DNA of 64,000 nucleotides from Tomitella biformata AHU 1821 (lineage in GTDB: Bacteria; Actinomycetota; Actinomycetes; Mycobacteriales; Mycobacteriaceae): positions 164,331 through 228,330 of the forward strand of contig NZ_BAVQ01000043.1 of assembly GCF_000524475.1 (NCBI RefSeq), read 5' to 3'. Positions 55,416 through 63,973 of the stretch are shown here, piece after piece. Position 1 is the first letter of the stretch. Each line of letters opens with the position of its first letter. Made by a program: the position numbers and the translations under genes. A model generated the notes under the pieces. The model saw nothing but the letters and a program-made list of their open reading frames with translations. It was not told the origin of the DNA and did no database searches.

Positions 55416-55811
55416 GTGTCCGGGTCAGAGCAGCACGGCTGGGCCAAGGCCAAGACGTTCACCGACCCCATCGCGGCGCAGGCGATGCGGGCGGCGACCG
55501 CCGACGACCGGTTCCGCTACATGGAGGCCGGCATGGCGCCAGTCTCCTGCGAGGCGTGCGGCACTGAGGTGCTGGTGCGCAAGAACAGCCTCGACCAGAC
55601 CAGCGTGCAGTGGCAGGAGACGCCGTCGAAGGTGTGCCCCCGGTTCGCCGAGGCCCGCGCGGCAGGCAAAGTTTCCGCTCTGCAAGACGCCTGCCCCAAC
55701 CTAGAGTCCTCGATCGGGCATGCTGTTCGATTAGGTGTGATCACACTGCCGGAGCATGGCAATGCTGCTCCGGAGTTCGAGGACAATAAAGAGGACGCTG
55801 GGAATGCCTGA
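55416..55811 (+). CDS. Cysteine-containing small protein between kshA and kshB, unknown function
   Basis: The 131-residue protein from GTG at 55416 lies four bases after kshA and overlaps kshB by eight bases. It has Cys45-x2-Cys48 (CEACG), Cys74 (VCPRF) and Cys93 (ACPNL), enough for a zinc ribbon or a small metal site, with an acidic tail (EDNKEDAG). I do not recognise the family. Tight placement between two subunits of one enzyme suggests a role in assembly, cluster transfer or electron transfer in the KshAB system. Confidence 0.75.
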   Translation: MSGSEQHGWAKAKTFTDPIAAQAMRAATADDRFRYMEAGMAPVSCEACGTEVLVRKNSLDQTSVQWQETPSKVCPRFAEARAAGKVSALQDACPNLESSIGHAVRLGVITLPEHGNAAPEFEDNKEDAGNA

Positions 55812-56892
55812 GGAAGACAACAACGGGCTCCCGACCAACATTGGGTTGGTCGGGAGCCACGTGCACACCCTGAAGCTGGCACGGGTGGTCGCGGAGACCG
55901 ACGACGCGCGCTCGCTGGTGTTCGAGATCCCCGTCGAGCTGAGCACGAGGTTTGCATATGAACCCGGCCAGTTCCTCACGCTGCGCATTCCGAGCGAGCG
56001 CACCGGCTCGGTGGCGCGCAGCTACTCGCTGTCGAGCTCGCCGTTCGCGGACGACGAGCTGACGGTGACCGTCAAGCGCACCATCGACGGCTACGCCTCG
56101 AACTGGCTTTGCGACAACGCCGCCGCGGGCCTCGAGCTCGAAGTCCTGCAGCCGTCGGGCATGTTCGTGCCGAAGAACCTCGACACGGACCTGCTGCTGA
56201 TCGCCGCGGGCAGCGGCGTCACCCCGGTGATGTCGATCCTGAAGTCCGCCCTGCTCAAGGGCTCCGCCAAGGTGACGCTGATCTACGCCAACCGCGACGA
56301 GGGCTCGGTGATCTTCGCCGAGGAGCTGCGCGACCTACAAGCCAAGCACCCAGACCGGTTGTCGATCATCCACTGGATCCAGAGCCTGCAGGGCCTGCCG
56401 TCGCAGACCACCCTCGGTGCGCTGGCCGCGCCGTTCCACGAGCGCGACGCGTTCATCTGCGGCCCCGGCCCGTTCATGGCGGCCGCAGAGACTGCGCTCA
56501 AGACGGATCTCGGGATGCCGCATGCCCGCGTGCACGTCGAGGTGTTCCAGTCCATCGACGGCGACCCGTTCGCGGAGATCGTCCTCAACGATCTCACCGC
56601 GGAGGAGGAGGCCGACGCCGCGCAGGTGGAGGTCATCCTCGACGGTGAGACCCACAACTTCGCGTGGCCCCGCAACACCAAGCTCCTGGACCTGCTGCTG
56701 AGCAAGGGCCTCGACGCGCCGTTCTCCTGCCGCCAGGGCGCATGCAGCGCCTGCGCGTGCATCGTGACCGAGGGCGACGTGTCCATGCTGATCAACGAGG
56801 TCCTCGAGCCCGAAGACATTGCCGACGGCATCCGCCTCGGCTGCCAATCGCTTCCCCTGACCGACATTGTGAAGGTCTCGTACGACGAATGA
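55804..56892 (+). CDS. kshB: 3-ketosteroid 9-alpha-hydroxylase reductase KshB
   Basis: The 362-residue protein has an FAD-binding barrel (RSYSLSSSPFAD) and an NAD domain (LLIAAGSGVTPVMSILK, CGPGPFMAAAE). The C-terminal plant-type [2Fe-2S] ligands are in CRQGACSACACIV and RLGCQS. It delivers electrons from NADH to KshA. ATG at 55804 is taken because the longer frame runs into the upstream gene; the eight-base overlap implies coupling. Confidence 0.93.
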   Translation: MPEEDNNGLPTNIGLVGSHVHTLKLARVVAETDDARSLVFEIPVELSTRFAYEPGQFLTLRIPSERTGSVARSYSLSSSPFADDELTVTVKRTIDGYASNWLCDNAAAGLELEVLQPSGMFVPKNLDTDLLLIAAGSGVTPVMSILKSALLKGSAKVTLIYANRDEGSVIFAEELRDLQAKHPDRLSIIHWIQSLQGLPSQTTLGALAAPFHERDAFICGPGPFMAAAETALKTDLGMPHARVHVEVFQSIDGDPFAEIVLNDLTAEEEADAAQVEVILDGETHNFAWPRNTKLLDLLLSKGLDAPFSCRQGACSACACIVTEGDVSMLINEVLEPEDIADGIRLGCQSLPLTDIVKVSYDE

Positions 56893-56916
56893 CAACTGAG
56901 GACTGGTGACTGAGCT

Positions 56917-58512
56917 GTGAACCTTGCCGACATCTACGAGGCCCTCGCCGACGCCATCGGCGAACGCGACGCATTGGTCTTCGAGGACACGACCCTGACC
57001 TTCGCCGAGCTCGACGCGACCTCCAACAAGGCCGCGCACGCCCTCGCCGCGGTCGGCGCGGAGCCGGGCACGCACGTTGCCATGCACATGCGCAACAGCC
57101 TGGAGTTCCTCGAGTGCCTCATCGGCGCGCTGAAGATCCGCGCGGTTCCGGTCAACATCAACTACCGCTACACCGAGGCGGAGTTGACATACCTGTACAC
57201 CAACTCCAAGTCCAAGGTGCTGGTCGTCGACACGGAGTTCACCCCGCTCGTCGCCCACGTCCTCGCGGACTGCCCGGACCTGAAGGCGGTCCTCGTGATC
57301 GGCGACCCGGTGCCGGAGCTCGTCGCGGCCGGCGCGGCGTGCGGAGTCTCTGTGCAGCGCTTCGCCGACATCTACGAGCCCGCGTCCGACGCCCGTGACT
57401 TCCGCCCGCGCAGCATCGACGACAAGTTCATCGTCTACACGGGCGGCACCACCGGCAACCCCAAGGGCGTCGTGTGGCGGCAGGAGGACTTCTTCTACGC
57501 CGCACTCTCGGGCGGCAACCAGTACGGCGAGCCCCGCGAGTCCATCAAGGAGCTCACCGACGCGGCCGTGGACTTCCCGCCGATGACGCTGCTGGTCACC
57601 GCGCCGCTGATGCACGGCGCGGCGTCCTACGCCATGTTCTCGATGTTCTTCATGGGCGCCCGCCAGGTGCTGATGCGCAACTTCGACCACGTCGACGCCC
57701 TCAAGCTCGTCGAGCGCGAGAAGATCCAGATCGTCATGATCGTGGGCGATGCGATGGGCGTCCCCCTCGTCGACGAGCTCACCGCCAATCCCGACAAGTA
57801 CGACGTGTCCAGCCTGTTCTCCGTCGCGAACGGCGGCGCGATCTGGTCCCAGGCATCCCGTCAGAAGCTGCTCAAGCTGCTGCCGAACACGTTTATCCGC
57901 GACAGCTTCGGCGCGTCCGAGTCCGGGGCCGACGGCACGGTCACCATGGACGACGAGGGCGTGCTGCGCCTGCCGCCGAGCAAGCACACGACGGTCGTCA
58001 ACGAGCGCCTCGACCCGATCGAGCCCGGCTCCGACGAGGTCGGCTACCTCGCCCGCCTGGGCCACGTGCCCGTCGAGTACCTGGGCGACCCGGTCAAGTC
58101 CGCCGAGACGTTCCCCGTCAAGGACGGCGTGCGCATGTCGATCCTGGGCGATATGGCGCGCGTCGAGGCCGATGGCTCCATCGTCGTGCTCGGCCGCGGC
58201 TCCGGCTGCATCAACACCGGCGGCGAGAAGGTCTTCCCCGAGGAGGTCGAGCAGGCCCTCAAGAGCCACCCGGCCATCCTCGACACCCTGGTCGCCGGCG
58301 CGCCGGACCAGAAGTTCGGCCAGGCCGTCGCCGCGGTGGTCCAACTCCGCGAGGGCTTCGCCGAGCCCACGCTCGCCGAGCTGAAGGAGCATCTGCGCCC
58401 GCTGCTGGCCGGCTATAAGGCCCCGCGCTCGCTCGTGGTGGTCGAGCAAATCCGCCGCTCCCCCAGCGGCAAGGCCGACTACCGCTGGGCGAAGGACACC
58501 GTCTCGCGGTAG
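56917..58512 (+). CDS. Steroid side-chain acyl-CoA ligase, FadD19-like
   Basis: The ANL ligase of 531 residues has the P-loop VYTGGTTGNPKGVVWRQEDF. This bears the VWRQEDF-type extension typical of FadD19/FadD17, then FGASESGADGT and GRGSGCINTGGEKVFPEE, with the terminal lysine in SPSGKADYRW. Family knowledge: FadD19 activates the branched C24 side chain of phytosterols, and FadD17 the C27 or C24 acids. It follows kshB by 24 bases, so it is probably in the kshA operon. Which of the two paralogues it corresponds to cannot be decided. Confidence 0.83.
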   Translation: MNLADIYEALADAIGERDALVFEDTTLTFAELDATSNKAAHALAAVGAEPGTHVAMHMRNSLEFLECLIGALKIRAVPVNINYRYTEAELTYLYTNSKSKVLVVDTEFTPLVAHVLADCPDLKAVLVIGDPVPELVAAGAACGVSVQRFADIYEPASDARDFRPRSIDDKFIVYTGGTTGNPKGVVWRQEDFFYAALSGGNQYGEPRESIKELTDAAVDFPPMTLLVTAPLMHGAASYAMFSMFFMGARQVLMRNFDHVDALKLVEREKIQIVMIVGDAMGVPLVDELTANPDKYDVSSLFSVANGGAIWSQASRQKLLKLLPNTFIRDSFGASESGADGTVTMDDEGVLRLPPSKHTTVVNERLDPIEPGSDEVGYLARLGHVPVEYLGDPVKSAETFPVKDGVRMSILGDMARVEADGSIVVLGRGSGCINTGGEKVFPEEVEQALKSHPAILDTLVAGAPDQKFGQAVAAVVQLREGFAEPTLAELKEHLRPLLAGYKAPRSLVVVEQIRRSPSGKADYRWAKDTVSR

Positions 58513-58513
58513 G

Positions 58514-58891
58514 TCACACCCACTGCACCAGCTGCCACACAATCCCGTTGGGATCGGCGAACTGGCAGAAGCGCTCGCCCCACTCCTCGGTCTCCGGCGC
58601 CGTGACCACCTCCGCGCCCCCGGCCGCGATGCGGGCGAACTCGGCGTCGATATCCTCGACGACGAAGGCGATCAGCAGGCCCTCGCCCGCCGGCCCGGCA
58701 ATGGATGCCGGCTTGAAGGACTCGAGGCCCGTGCGCAAGAACACGATGTTGAACCCGGCGCTGGGGTGGGCCAGTGAGACGAAGCCGTCGGCCGCCATCT
58801 CCTCGGTGAAGCCGAAGTGCGCCTTGGCGAACTCGGCGGACGCGGCGGTGTCGGCGACGTTCAGGGACAGTGCGGTGCCGGTGACGTTCAA
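58514..58891 (-). CDS. Glyoxalase/VOC-superfamily protein
   Basis: The 125-residue protein from TTG at 58891, five bases after GGAGG, is a two-module VOC domain with LSLNVADTAASAEFAKAHFG, FVVEDIDAEFARIAAGG and QFADPNGIVWQLVQW. Typical metal ligands are not all evident. It is convergent with the fadD19-like gene and divergent from a TetR gene. An inverted repeat between the two could regulate both. Confidence 0.78.
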   Translation of the reverse strand: MNVTGTALSLNVADTAASAEFAKAHFGFTEEMAADGFVSLAHPSAGFNIVFLRTGLESFKPASIAGPAGEGLLIAFVVEDIDAEFARIAAGGAEVVTAPETEEWGERFCQFADPNGIVWQLVQWV

Positions 58892-58908
58892 GATGACCTC
58901 CAAGATAG

Positions 58909-58923
58909 TTGTACGACGTATAA
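58909..58923. promoter_or_regulatory. Probable operator of the VOC/TetR pair
   Basis: TTGTACGACGTATAA is an inverted repeat (arms TTGTACG and CGTATAA, one mismatch, one-base centre). It lies between the divergent VOC and TetR genes, the expected place for a TetR operator. Confidence 0.65.
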
Positions 58924-58966
58924 GGTTTATCGTGGCAGAAGTATTCCCGACCGGTGGAGGCGCCGC

Positions 58967-59686
58967 ATGGCCCAGGAGCTGATCGACCTCTTGTGGCGCG
59001 AGCATCCCCTCGCGCCCCGCGGCGGCGCCCGCGGCCCGCGGGCGAAGGTCACCACCTCGCAGGCCGTGGACGCCGCCATCGCCCTCGCGGACGCCGAGGG
59101 GCTCGACGCCGTGACCGCGCGCCGCCTCGCCGCGGACCTCGGCATCTCCGCCATGGCCGTGTACACGCACGTCGGCTCGCTCGAGGACCTGCGGGTGCTC
59201 ATGCTCGACACCGCCTGCGCCCGCCACCGACCCGCGCTATACGCGGACGAGGGCTGGCGCGGGCGCGTCCGGCAGGTCGCCAAGTCCGAGCTTGACCTGT
59301 ACTCGGGACACTGGTGGATCCTGGATATCGCCGATCAGCGCACCGCGTTGGGGCCCGGCACCATCGCCAAGTACGACCACGAGCTCCGCGCGTTCGACGG
59401 CGCGGGCCTGTCCGACATCGACCGGGACGCGGCACTGACCTTCGTCCTGGACTTCGCCCGATCCTCCGCGCAGGCCCGCCGCCCCGATCCCCGCGCCGCC
59501 GACATGGCCGCGGCGTGGTCCGCCTGGGGTCCTCGACTGGCCGCTTATCTCGGCGACGACTATCCCCTTGCTCAACGCGTCGGCGCCGCCGCCGGCGAGG
59601 CGATGGACGCGGCCTACAGCCCGGCGGCCGCCTGGGAGTTCGGCCTGGCGCGGGTCCTGGACGCGCTGCGCGCTGTCATCGGCTGA
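58967..59686 (+). CDS. TetR-family regulator with TetR_C-type ligand domain
   Basis: The 239-residue protein has a helix-turn-helix with LDAVTARRLAADLGISAMAV followed by YTHVG. The C-terminal region is of the TetR_C/class B tetracycline repressor type, including DQRTALGPGTIAKYDHELRA. ATG at 58967 follows a GGTGGAGG site. It likely represses the divergent VOC gene. The ligand is unknown. Confidence 0.83.
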   Translation: MAQELIDLLWREHPLAPRGGARGPRAKVTTSQAVDAAIALADAEGLDAVTARRLAADLGISAMAVYTHVGSLEDLRVLMLDTACARHRPALYADEGWRGRVRQVAKSELDLYSGHWWILDIADQRTALGPGTIAKYDHELRAFDGAGLSDIDRDAALTFVLDFARSSAQARRPDPRAADMAAAWSAWGPRLAAYLGDDYPLAQRVGAAAGEAMDAAYSPAAAWEFGLARVLDALRAVIG

Positions 59687-59706
59687 CACCCGGCACCGGC
59701 TGTCGG

Positions 59707-61302
59707 CTATCGCCCCGCCGCGTGCGCCCCCGCCCGGCGGCCGGAGTAGATCGCGTCGGCGATCGAGAGCCCGCTGACGTAGGCGTTGGAGCAGATGCCG
59801 ACGGCGGCGCGGCCCGCGGCGTACAGCCCGGGGATGCTGGAGCCGCTTGTCGTCTGGACCAGGCCGGTCTTCTCGTCCACGACGAGCCCGCCCAGCGTGA
59901 GCATCGGCGTCGGGTTGATCTGGCTGGGCCGGACGGAGATGTCCAGCAGCGAGAACGGCGCGGTGATCAGCGGGCGACGGAACTCGGCCGGCTTGCCCAT
60001 CGGGTCCTCCACATCCTTGGTGATCGCGAGGTTGTGTGCGTCGACGCTCATCCGCAGGCCCACGGGGTCGATCCCGGCCTTCTGCGCGACTTCCTCGAGG
60101 GTGGCCCCGCTGACGCGGCCCATGCGTAACAGGCCCTCCATCTGCATCCGCTGGAACCACACCGTCTGCGGGCCCAGCTGCGTGCGGGCGTCCTTCAGCA
60201 GGGCCTCGTCGAGCAGCAGCCAGCCGCGGCCGTCGTGGTTGTCCACCATCTCCACGCCGAGCGCCGCGCCGTAGCGGGACTCGTCCAGGATCCGCGCACC
60301 GGCCACGTTCACCGCGAGCGAGCCCATGAGCGCGGCCGGCGGGGTGATGAAACGCCACGCGGACACGTGGGACATCTTGCCGGTGGCCGCGCCCAGCTCG
60401 GCCGCCATCGTGATGCCGCTGCCGTCGCACGCCGCGGTGCCGAGCGGTAGCCCGATGCGATACTTCGGCGCGTGCGCGCGCACCATCGCCTTGTTCGCGA
60501 TGAACCCGCCGGTGGCGAGGATGACCTTGCCCGCGCCGATCCGGATGGGCCGCGCGTGCTTGGCCTCGAGCTTGCGGGCGCGTTTTTGCATGATCGCGCG
60601 CAGGTCGGGCGCGTAGACGCCGGGCTTGTCGGAGACGCGGACCAGGCCGTTATAGATGCGCTGGATGTTCGCGGGGGCATCGCGCATGGTCATCCCCTCC
60701 ACTCCCACCACGGCGCCCTCGCCATCCGTGACCAGCGCGGTGACGCGGGTGTTCGGCAGCAGCTGGATCCCGCGCGCGGCGGCGGCCTTGGCCAGCGGGC
60801 GGTACAGGGCCTTGCCGGAGACACCGGCCCCCCTGGCCCGGTGCCCGCGCGGGGCGGGGGTCGCGGCGGCGCGGCCGATGCCGGCGGCCTCGCTGCCGGA
60901 GTAGTAGAGGTAGTGCTTATTCGACGGGTAGGACGTCTTATAGGGGCACAGCGAGGACTCGAACGGCACGCCGCGCTCGGTCAGCCAGTCGATCATCTCG
61001 GCGGACGTCTCGCAGAAATCGCGCAGCGTCTCGTCGCGGACGGCATCGCCCACCTCGACCTTGAGGTACCGGTACATCTGTTCCGGATCGTCCTCGACGC
61101 CCGCGCCGCGCTGAAAGGCGGTGCCGCCGCCGGCGTACACGATTCCGCCGGAGAGGGTGGTGGCCCCGCCGCCGGCGAATCGGTCCACTGCCAGCACCTC
61201 CGCCCCCGCCTCGCGGGCCTGGAGCGCCGCGGCGGCCCCCGCCCCGCCGAAGCCCAGCACCAGCACCTCGGTCGTCAAGTCCCACGCCGCCGTATTCGTC
61301 AT
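59707..61302 (-). CDS. KstD-family FAD-dependent dehydrogenase, resembling 3-ketosteroid delta4-(5-alpha)-dehydrogenase
   Basis: The flavoprotein of 531 residues has the dinucleotide motif GFGGAGAAAALQAREAG and GGATTLSGGIVYAGGGTAFQ. It ends IPGLYAAGRAAVGICSNAYV and SGLSIADAIYSGRRAGAHAA. These segments resemble R. jostii Kst4D (delta4-(5-alpha)-dehydrogenase) more than KstD, from memory. It might act on 5-alpha-reduced steroids such as those of animal or bacterial origin. It is divergent from kstD, with a KstR site between. An ATG at 61302 is given; a GTG two codons upstream is also possible. Confidence 0.75.
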   Translation of the reverse strand: MTNTAAWDLTTEVLVLGFGGAGAAAALQAREAGAEVLAVDRFAGGGATTLSGGIVYAGGGTAFQRGAGVEDDPEQMYRYLKVEVGDAVRDETLRDFCETSAEMIDWLTERGVPFESSLCPYKTSYPSNKHYLYYSGSEAAGIGRAAATPAPRGHRARGAGVSGKALYRPLAKAAAARGIQLLPNTRVTALVTDGEGAVVGVEGMTMRDAPANIQRIYNGLVRVSDKPGVYAPDLRAIMQKRARKLEAKHARPIRIGAGKVILATGGFIANKAMVRAHAPKYRIGLPLGTAACDGSGITMAAELGAATGKMSHVSAWRFITPPAALMGSLAVNVAGARILDESRYGAALGVEMVDNHDGRGWLLLDEALLKDARTQLGPQTVWFQRMQMEGLLRMGRVSGATLEEVAQKAGIDPVGLRMSVDAHNLAITKDVEDPMGKPAEFRRPLITAPFSLLDISVRPSQINPTPMLTLGGLVVDEKTGLVQTTSGSSIPGLYAAGRAAVGICSNAYVSGLSIADAIYSGRRAGAHAAGR

Positions 61303-61401
61303 TCCCACTCACCCTTCGAAAATAGAACGTGTATCTATCCAGGTCGGGCCGCTGTGGCATACCCGCAGAACAATGCGCCTAGCGCTAGGCCCACCCCATT
61401 C

Positions 61402-61415
61402 TATAACCTGTTCTA
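61402..61415. promoter_or_regulatory. KstR operator directly upstream of kstD
   Basis: TATAACCTGTTCTA is a full match to TnnAACnnGTTnnA and ends one base before the kstD ATG at 61417. It is identical to the kshA site. Confidence 0.88.
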
Positions 61416-61416
61416 C

Positions 61417-63123
61417 ATGACCGAGCAGCAGTACGACATCGTGATCGTCGGCAGCGGCGCAGCGGGCCTCACCGCCGCCCTGACCGCAGCCCATAACGGA
61501 CTCCGCGCCGTCGTCATCGAGAAGGCCCCGCATTACGGCGGTTCGACGGCCCGATCCGGTGGCGGCGTGTGGGTCCCCAACAACGAGGTTCTCAACGCCG
61601 CGGGGGTCGACGACACCCCGGACAAGGCCCGCACCTACCTGCACAGCATCATCGGCGACACGGTCGCGCCGGAGCGCATCGACACCTACATCGACCGCGG
61701 CCCGGAGATGCTCTCCTTCGTCCTGGCCAACTCCCCGCTGAAGCTGACCTGGGTGCCGGACTACTCCGACTACTACCCGGAGGCCCCCGGCGGACGCCTC
61801 GGCGGACGCTCCGTCGAGCCCGTGCCGTTCGAGGGCAACCTCCTGGGCGAGGACATCAAGAACCTCGAGCCGGACTACGTCAAGGCCCCCAAGAACTTTG
61901 TCATCACGCAGGCCGACTACCGCTGGCTGAACCTGATCTTGCGCAACCCCCGTGGCCCGGTCCGCGCGATGAAGGTCGGCTTCCGCTTCATGGGCGCAAA
62001 GCTGCGCAAAAAGAACCTGCTCGTCCGCGGCCAGGCGCTGATCGCGGGCATGCGGCTCGGCGTCGCCCAGGCCGGCGTGCCGATCCTGCTCAACACCGCG
62101 CTGACAGAGCTGGTCACCACCGACGGCCGCGTCACTGGCGTCAAGGTCCGCACCGCGGACGGCGAGGAGAGGACGATCACGGCCAAGCTGGGCGTCGTGC
62201 TCGGCTCCGGCGGCTTCGAGCACAACGACGAGATGCGCAAGAAGTACCAGCGCGCCCCGATCGGCACCGAGTGGACCGTGGGCGCGAAGGCCAACACGGG
62301 CGACGGCATCCGCGCGGCGCAGGCCCTCGGCGCCGACGTCGACTTCATGGACGACGCCTGGTGGGGCCCGTCCATCCCCCTGACCGGCGGCCCGTGGTTC
62401 GCACTGTCCGAGCGCAGCCTGCCCGGCTGCATCATGGTCAATGACCGGGCCCAGCGCTTCGTCAACGAGTCCGCCCCCTACGTCGAGGCCACGCACGCCA
62501 TGTACGGCGGCAAGTGGGGCCGCGGCGAGGGTCCAGGCGAAAACGTCCCCACCTGGATGATCCTCGACCAGCGCTACCGCAACCGCTACACGTTCGCCGG
62601 CATCACGCCGCGCTCGCCGTTCCCGGGCCGCTGGCTCAAGGCCGGTGTCGTCGTCAAGGCCGCCACCCTCGCGGAGCTGGCGGAGAAGACCGGGCTGCCC
62701 GCCGACGCCCTGGCGCAGACCGTCGAGCAGTTCAACGGCTACGCCCGCGACGGCCACGACCCGGACTTCGGCCGCGGCGAGTCGGGCTACGACCACTACT
62801 ACGGCGACCCCCGCAACAAGCCGAACCCGAGCCTCGGCGAGATCGGCAAGGCGCCCTTCTTCGCGATCAAGATGGTCCCGGGCGATCTCGGGACCAAGGG
62901 CGGTGTGCTCACCGACACCGTCGGCCGGGTCCAGCGTGCGGACGGCTCCGCCATCGACGGCCTGTACGCCAGTGGGAACTGCTCTTCCCCCGTCATGGGA
63001 CACACCTATGCTGGTCCAGGGGCCACGATCGGCCCCGCTATGACCTTCGCGTACCTGGCCGTCCTGGATCTCGCCGCCAAGGCCAAGTCGCTGACGACGG
63101 GAGAGACCACCAGTGCCCATTGA
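61417..63123 (+). CDS. kstD: 3-ketosteroid delta1-dehydrogenase KstD
   Basis: The flavoprotein of 568 residues has GSGAAGLTAALTAAHNGLRA and GGSTARSGGGVWVPNNEVL. The catalytic-tyrosine regions DYSDYYPEAPGG, TFAGITPR and MGHTYAGPGATIGPAMTF follow the Rhodococcus KstD pattern. It introduces the 1,2 double bond of ring A; with KshAB this opens ring B. ATG at 61417 is fixed by the operator immediately before it; an open frame extends far upstream but is not coding. The following hydratase gene overlaps its end. Confidence 0.93.
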   Translation: MTEQQYDIVIVGSGAAGLTAALTAAHNGLRAVVIEKAPHYGGSTARSGGGVWVPNNEVLNAAGVDDTPDKARTYLHSIIGDTVAPERIDTYIDRGPEMLSFVLANSPLKLTWVPDYSDYYPEAPGGRLGGRSVEPVPFEGNLLGEDIKNLEPDYVKAPKNFVITQADYRWLNLILRNPRGPVRAMKVGFRFMGAKLRKKNLLVRGQALIAGMRLGVAQAGVPILLNTALTELVTTDGRVTGVKVRTADGEERTITAKLGVVLGSGGFEHNDEMRKKYQRAPIGTEWTVGAKANTGDGIRAAQALGADVDFMDDAWWGPSIPLTGGPWFALSERSLPGCIMVNDRAQRFVNESAPYVEATHAMYGGKWGRGEGPGENVPTWMILDQRYRNRYTFAGITPRSPFPGRWLKAGVVVKAATLAELAEKTGLPADALAQTVEQFNGYARDGHDPDFGRGESGYDHYYGDPRNKPNPSLGEIGKAPFFAIKMVPGDLGTKGGVLTDTVGRVQRADGSAIDGLYASGNCSSPVMGHTYAGPGATIGPAMTFAYLAVLDLAAKAKSLTTGETTSAH

Positions 63124-63973
63124 CCCGAAGATCGCCCTCGGCGCCGAGCTGCCCGTCCAGGAGTTCTCCTGGACCAGCACGAACGTGCAGCTCTACCACC
63201 TCGGCATTGGCGCGGGCGCCAAGTCCACCGACGCCGCCGAGCTGCGCTACCTGCGCGACAACGCCTCGCAGGTGCTGCCGACCTTCGCCACCGTGGCCGC
63301 GAGTTTCAACGCGACCGAGGCGCCGAAGGTCTCGTTCCCCGGCATCGACATCAACCTGGCGAACGTGGTCCACGGCAGCCAGGAGGTCACCGTCCACCGG
63401 CCGATCCCCGCGAACGGCTCCGGCACCACCCGCACTCGCATCGCCGAGCTGTGGGACAAGGGCAAGGCCGCGGTGATCGTGCAGGAGGCCGAGACCGTCG
63501 ACGCCGACGGCCAGCCGCTATGGACCACCCGCTCATCGATCTTCGCCCGCGGCGAGGGCGGCTTCGGCGGCGAGCGCGGCCCGTCCGACAAGCTCGAGCT
63601 GCCGGACCGGGAGCCCGACGCCGTCGTCGACGCCCCGATCCTCCCCCAGCAGGCGCTGCTCTACCGCCTTTGCGGGGACCGCAACCCGCTGCACTCGGAT
63701 CCTGAGTTCGCGATCGCGGCCGGCTTCCCGAAGCCGATCCTGCACGGGCTGTGCTCCTACGGCATCGTCGCCAAGACCGTCGTCGACGCGATGCTGGGCG
63801 GCGACGTCGCGCAGGTCGCCGGCTTCAAGGCGCGGTTCGCCGGGATCGTGTTCCCGGGCGAGACGCTCCGCGTGCGGATTTGGCGCGAGGGCAAGCAGCT
63901 GCTGGTCTCCGCCGTCGTGCCCGAGCGCGACGAGGCCCCGGCGCTGGCCGACGTGGTGCTGACCACCGTCTAG
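63113..63973 (+). CDS. MaoC-like (R)-specific enoyl-CoA hydratase (Rv3538/Hsd4B-like)
   Basis: The double hot-dog protein of 286 residues has the hydratase-2 signature YRLCGDRNPLHSDPEFAIAA and FPKPILHGLCSYGIV, with the catalytic Asp and His. GTG at 63113 overlaps kstD by 11 bases, so the two are coupled, as in Rv3537-Rv3538. It hydrates a 2-enoyl-CoA in steroid side-chain beta-oxidation. Confidence 0.88.
   Translation: MPIDPKIALGAELPVQEFSWTSTNVQLYHLGIGAGAKSTDAAELRYLRDNASQVLPTFATVAASFNATEAPKVSFPGIDINLANVVHGSQEVTVHRPIPANGSGTTRTRIAELWDKGKAAVIVQEAETVDADGQPLWTTRSSIFARGEGGFGGERGPSDKLELPDREPDAVVDAPILPQQALLYRLCGDRNPLHSDPEFAIAAGFPKPILHGLCSYGIVAKTVVDAMLGGDVAQVAGFKARFAGIVFPGETLRVRIWREGKQLLVSAVVPERDEAPALADVVLTTV

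Noticed and set aside
56335..58542. A 735-codon open frame on the minus strand opposite kshB and the fadD19-like gene
   Set aside because: It is an antisense shadow caused by high GC at third codon positions. The plus strand carries clear enzyme motifs throughout and the minus frame has none.
61323..61336. TAGAACGTGTATCT as a second KstR site near the Kst4D-like gene
   Set aside because: Two fixed positions differ from TnnAACnnGTTnnA; it is at best a half-site.
60472..61416. A 315-codon N-terminal extension of kstD
   Set aside because: The extension lies antisense to the Kst4D-like gene, has no domain, and the KstR operator ends directly before the ATG at 61417.
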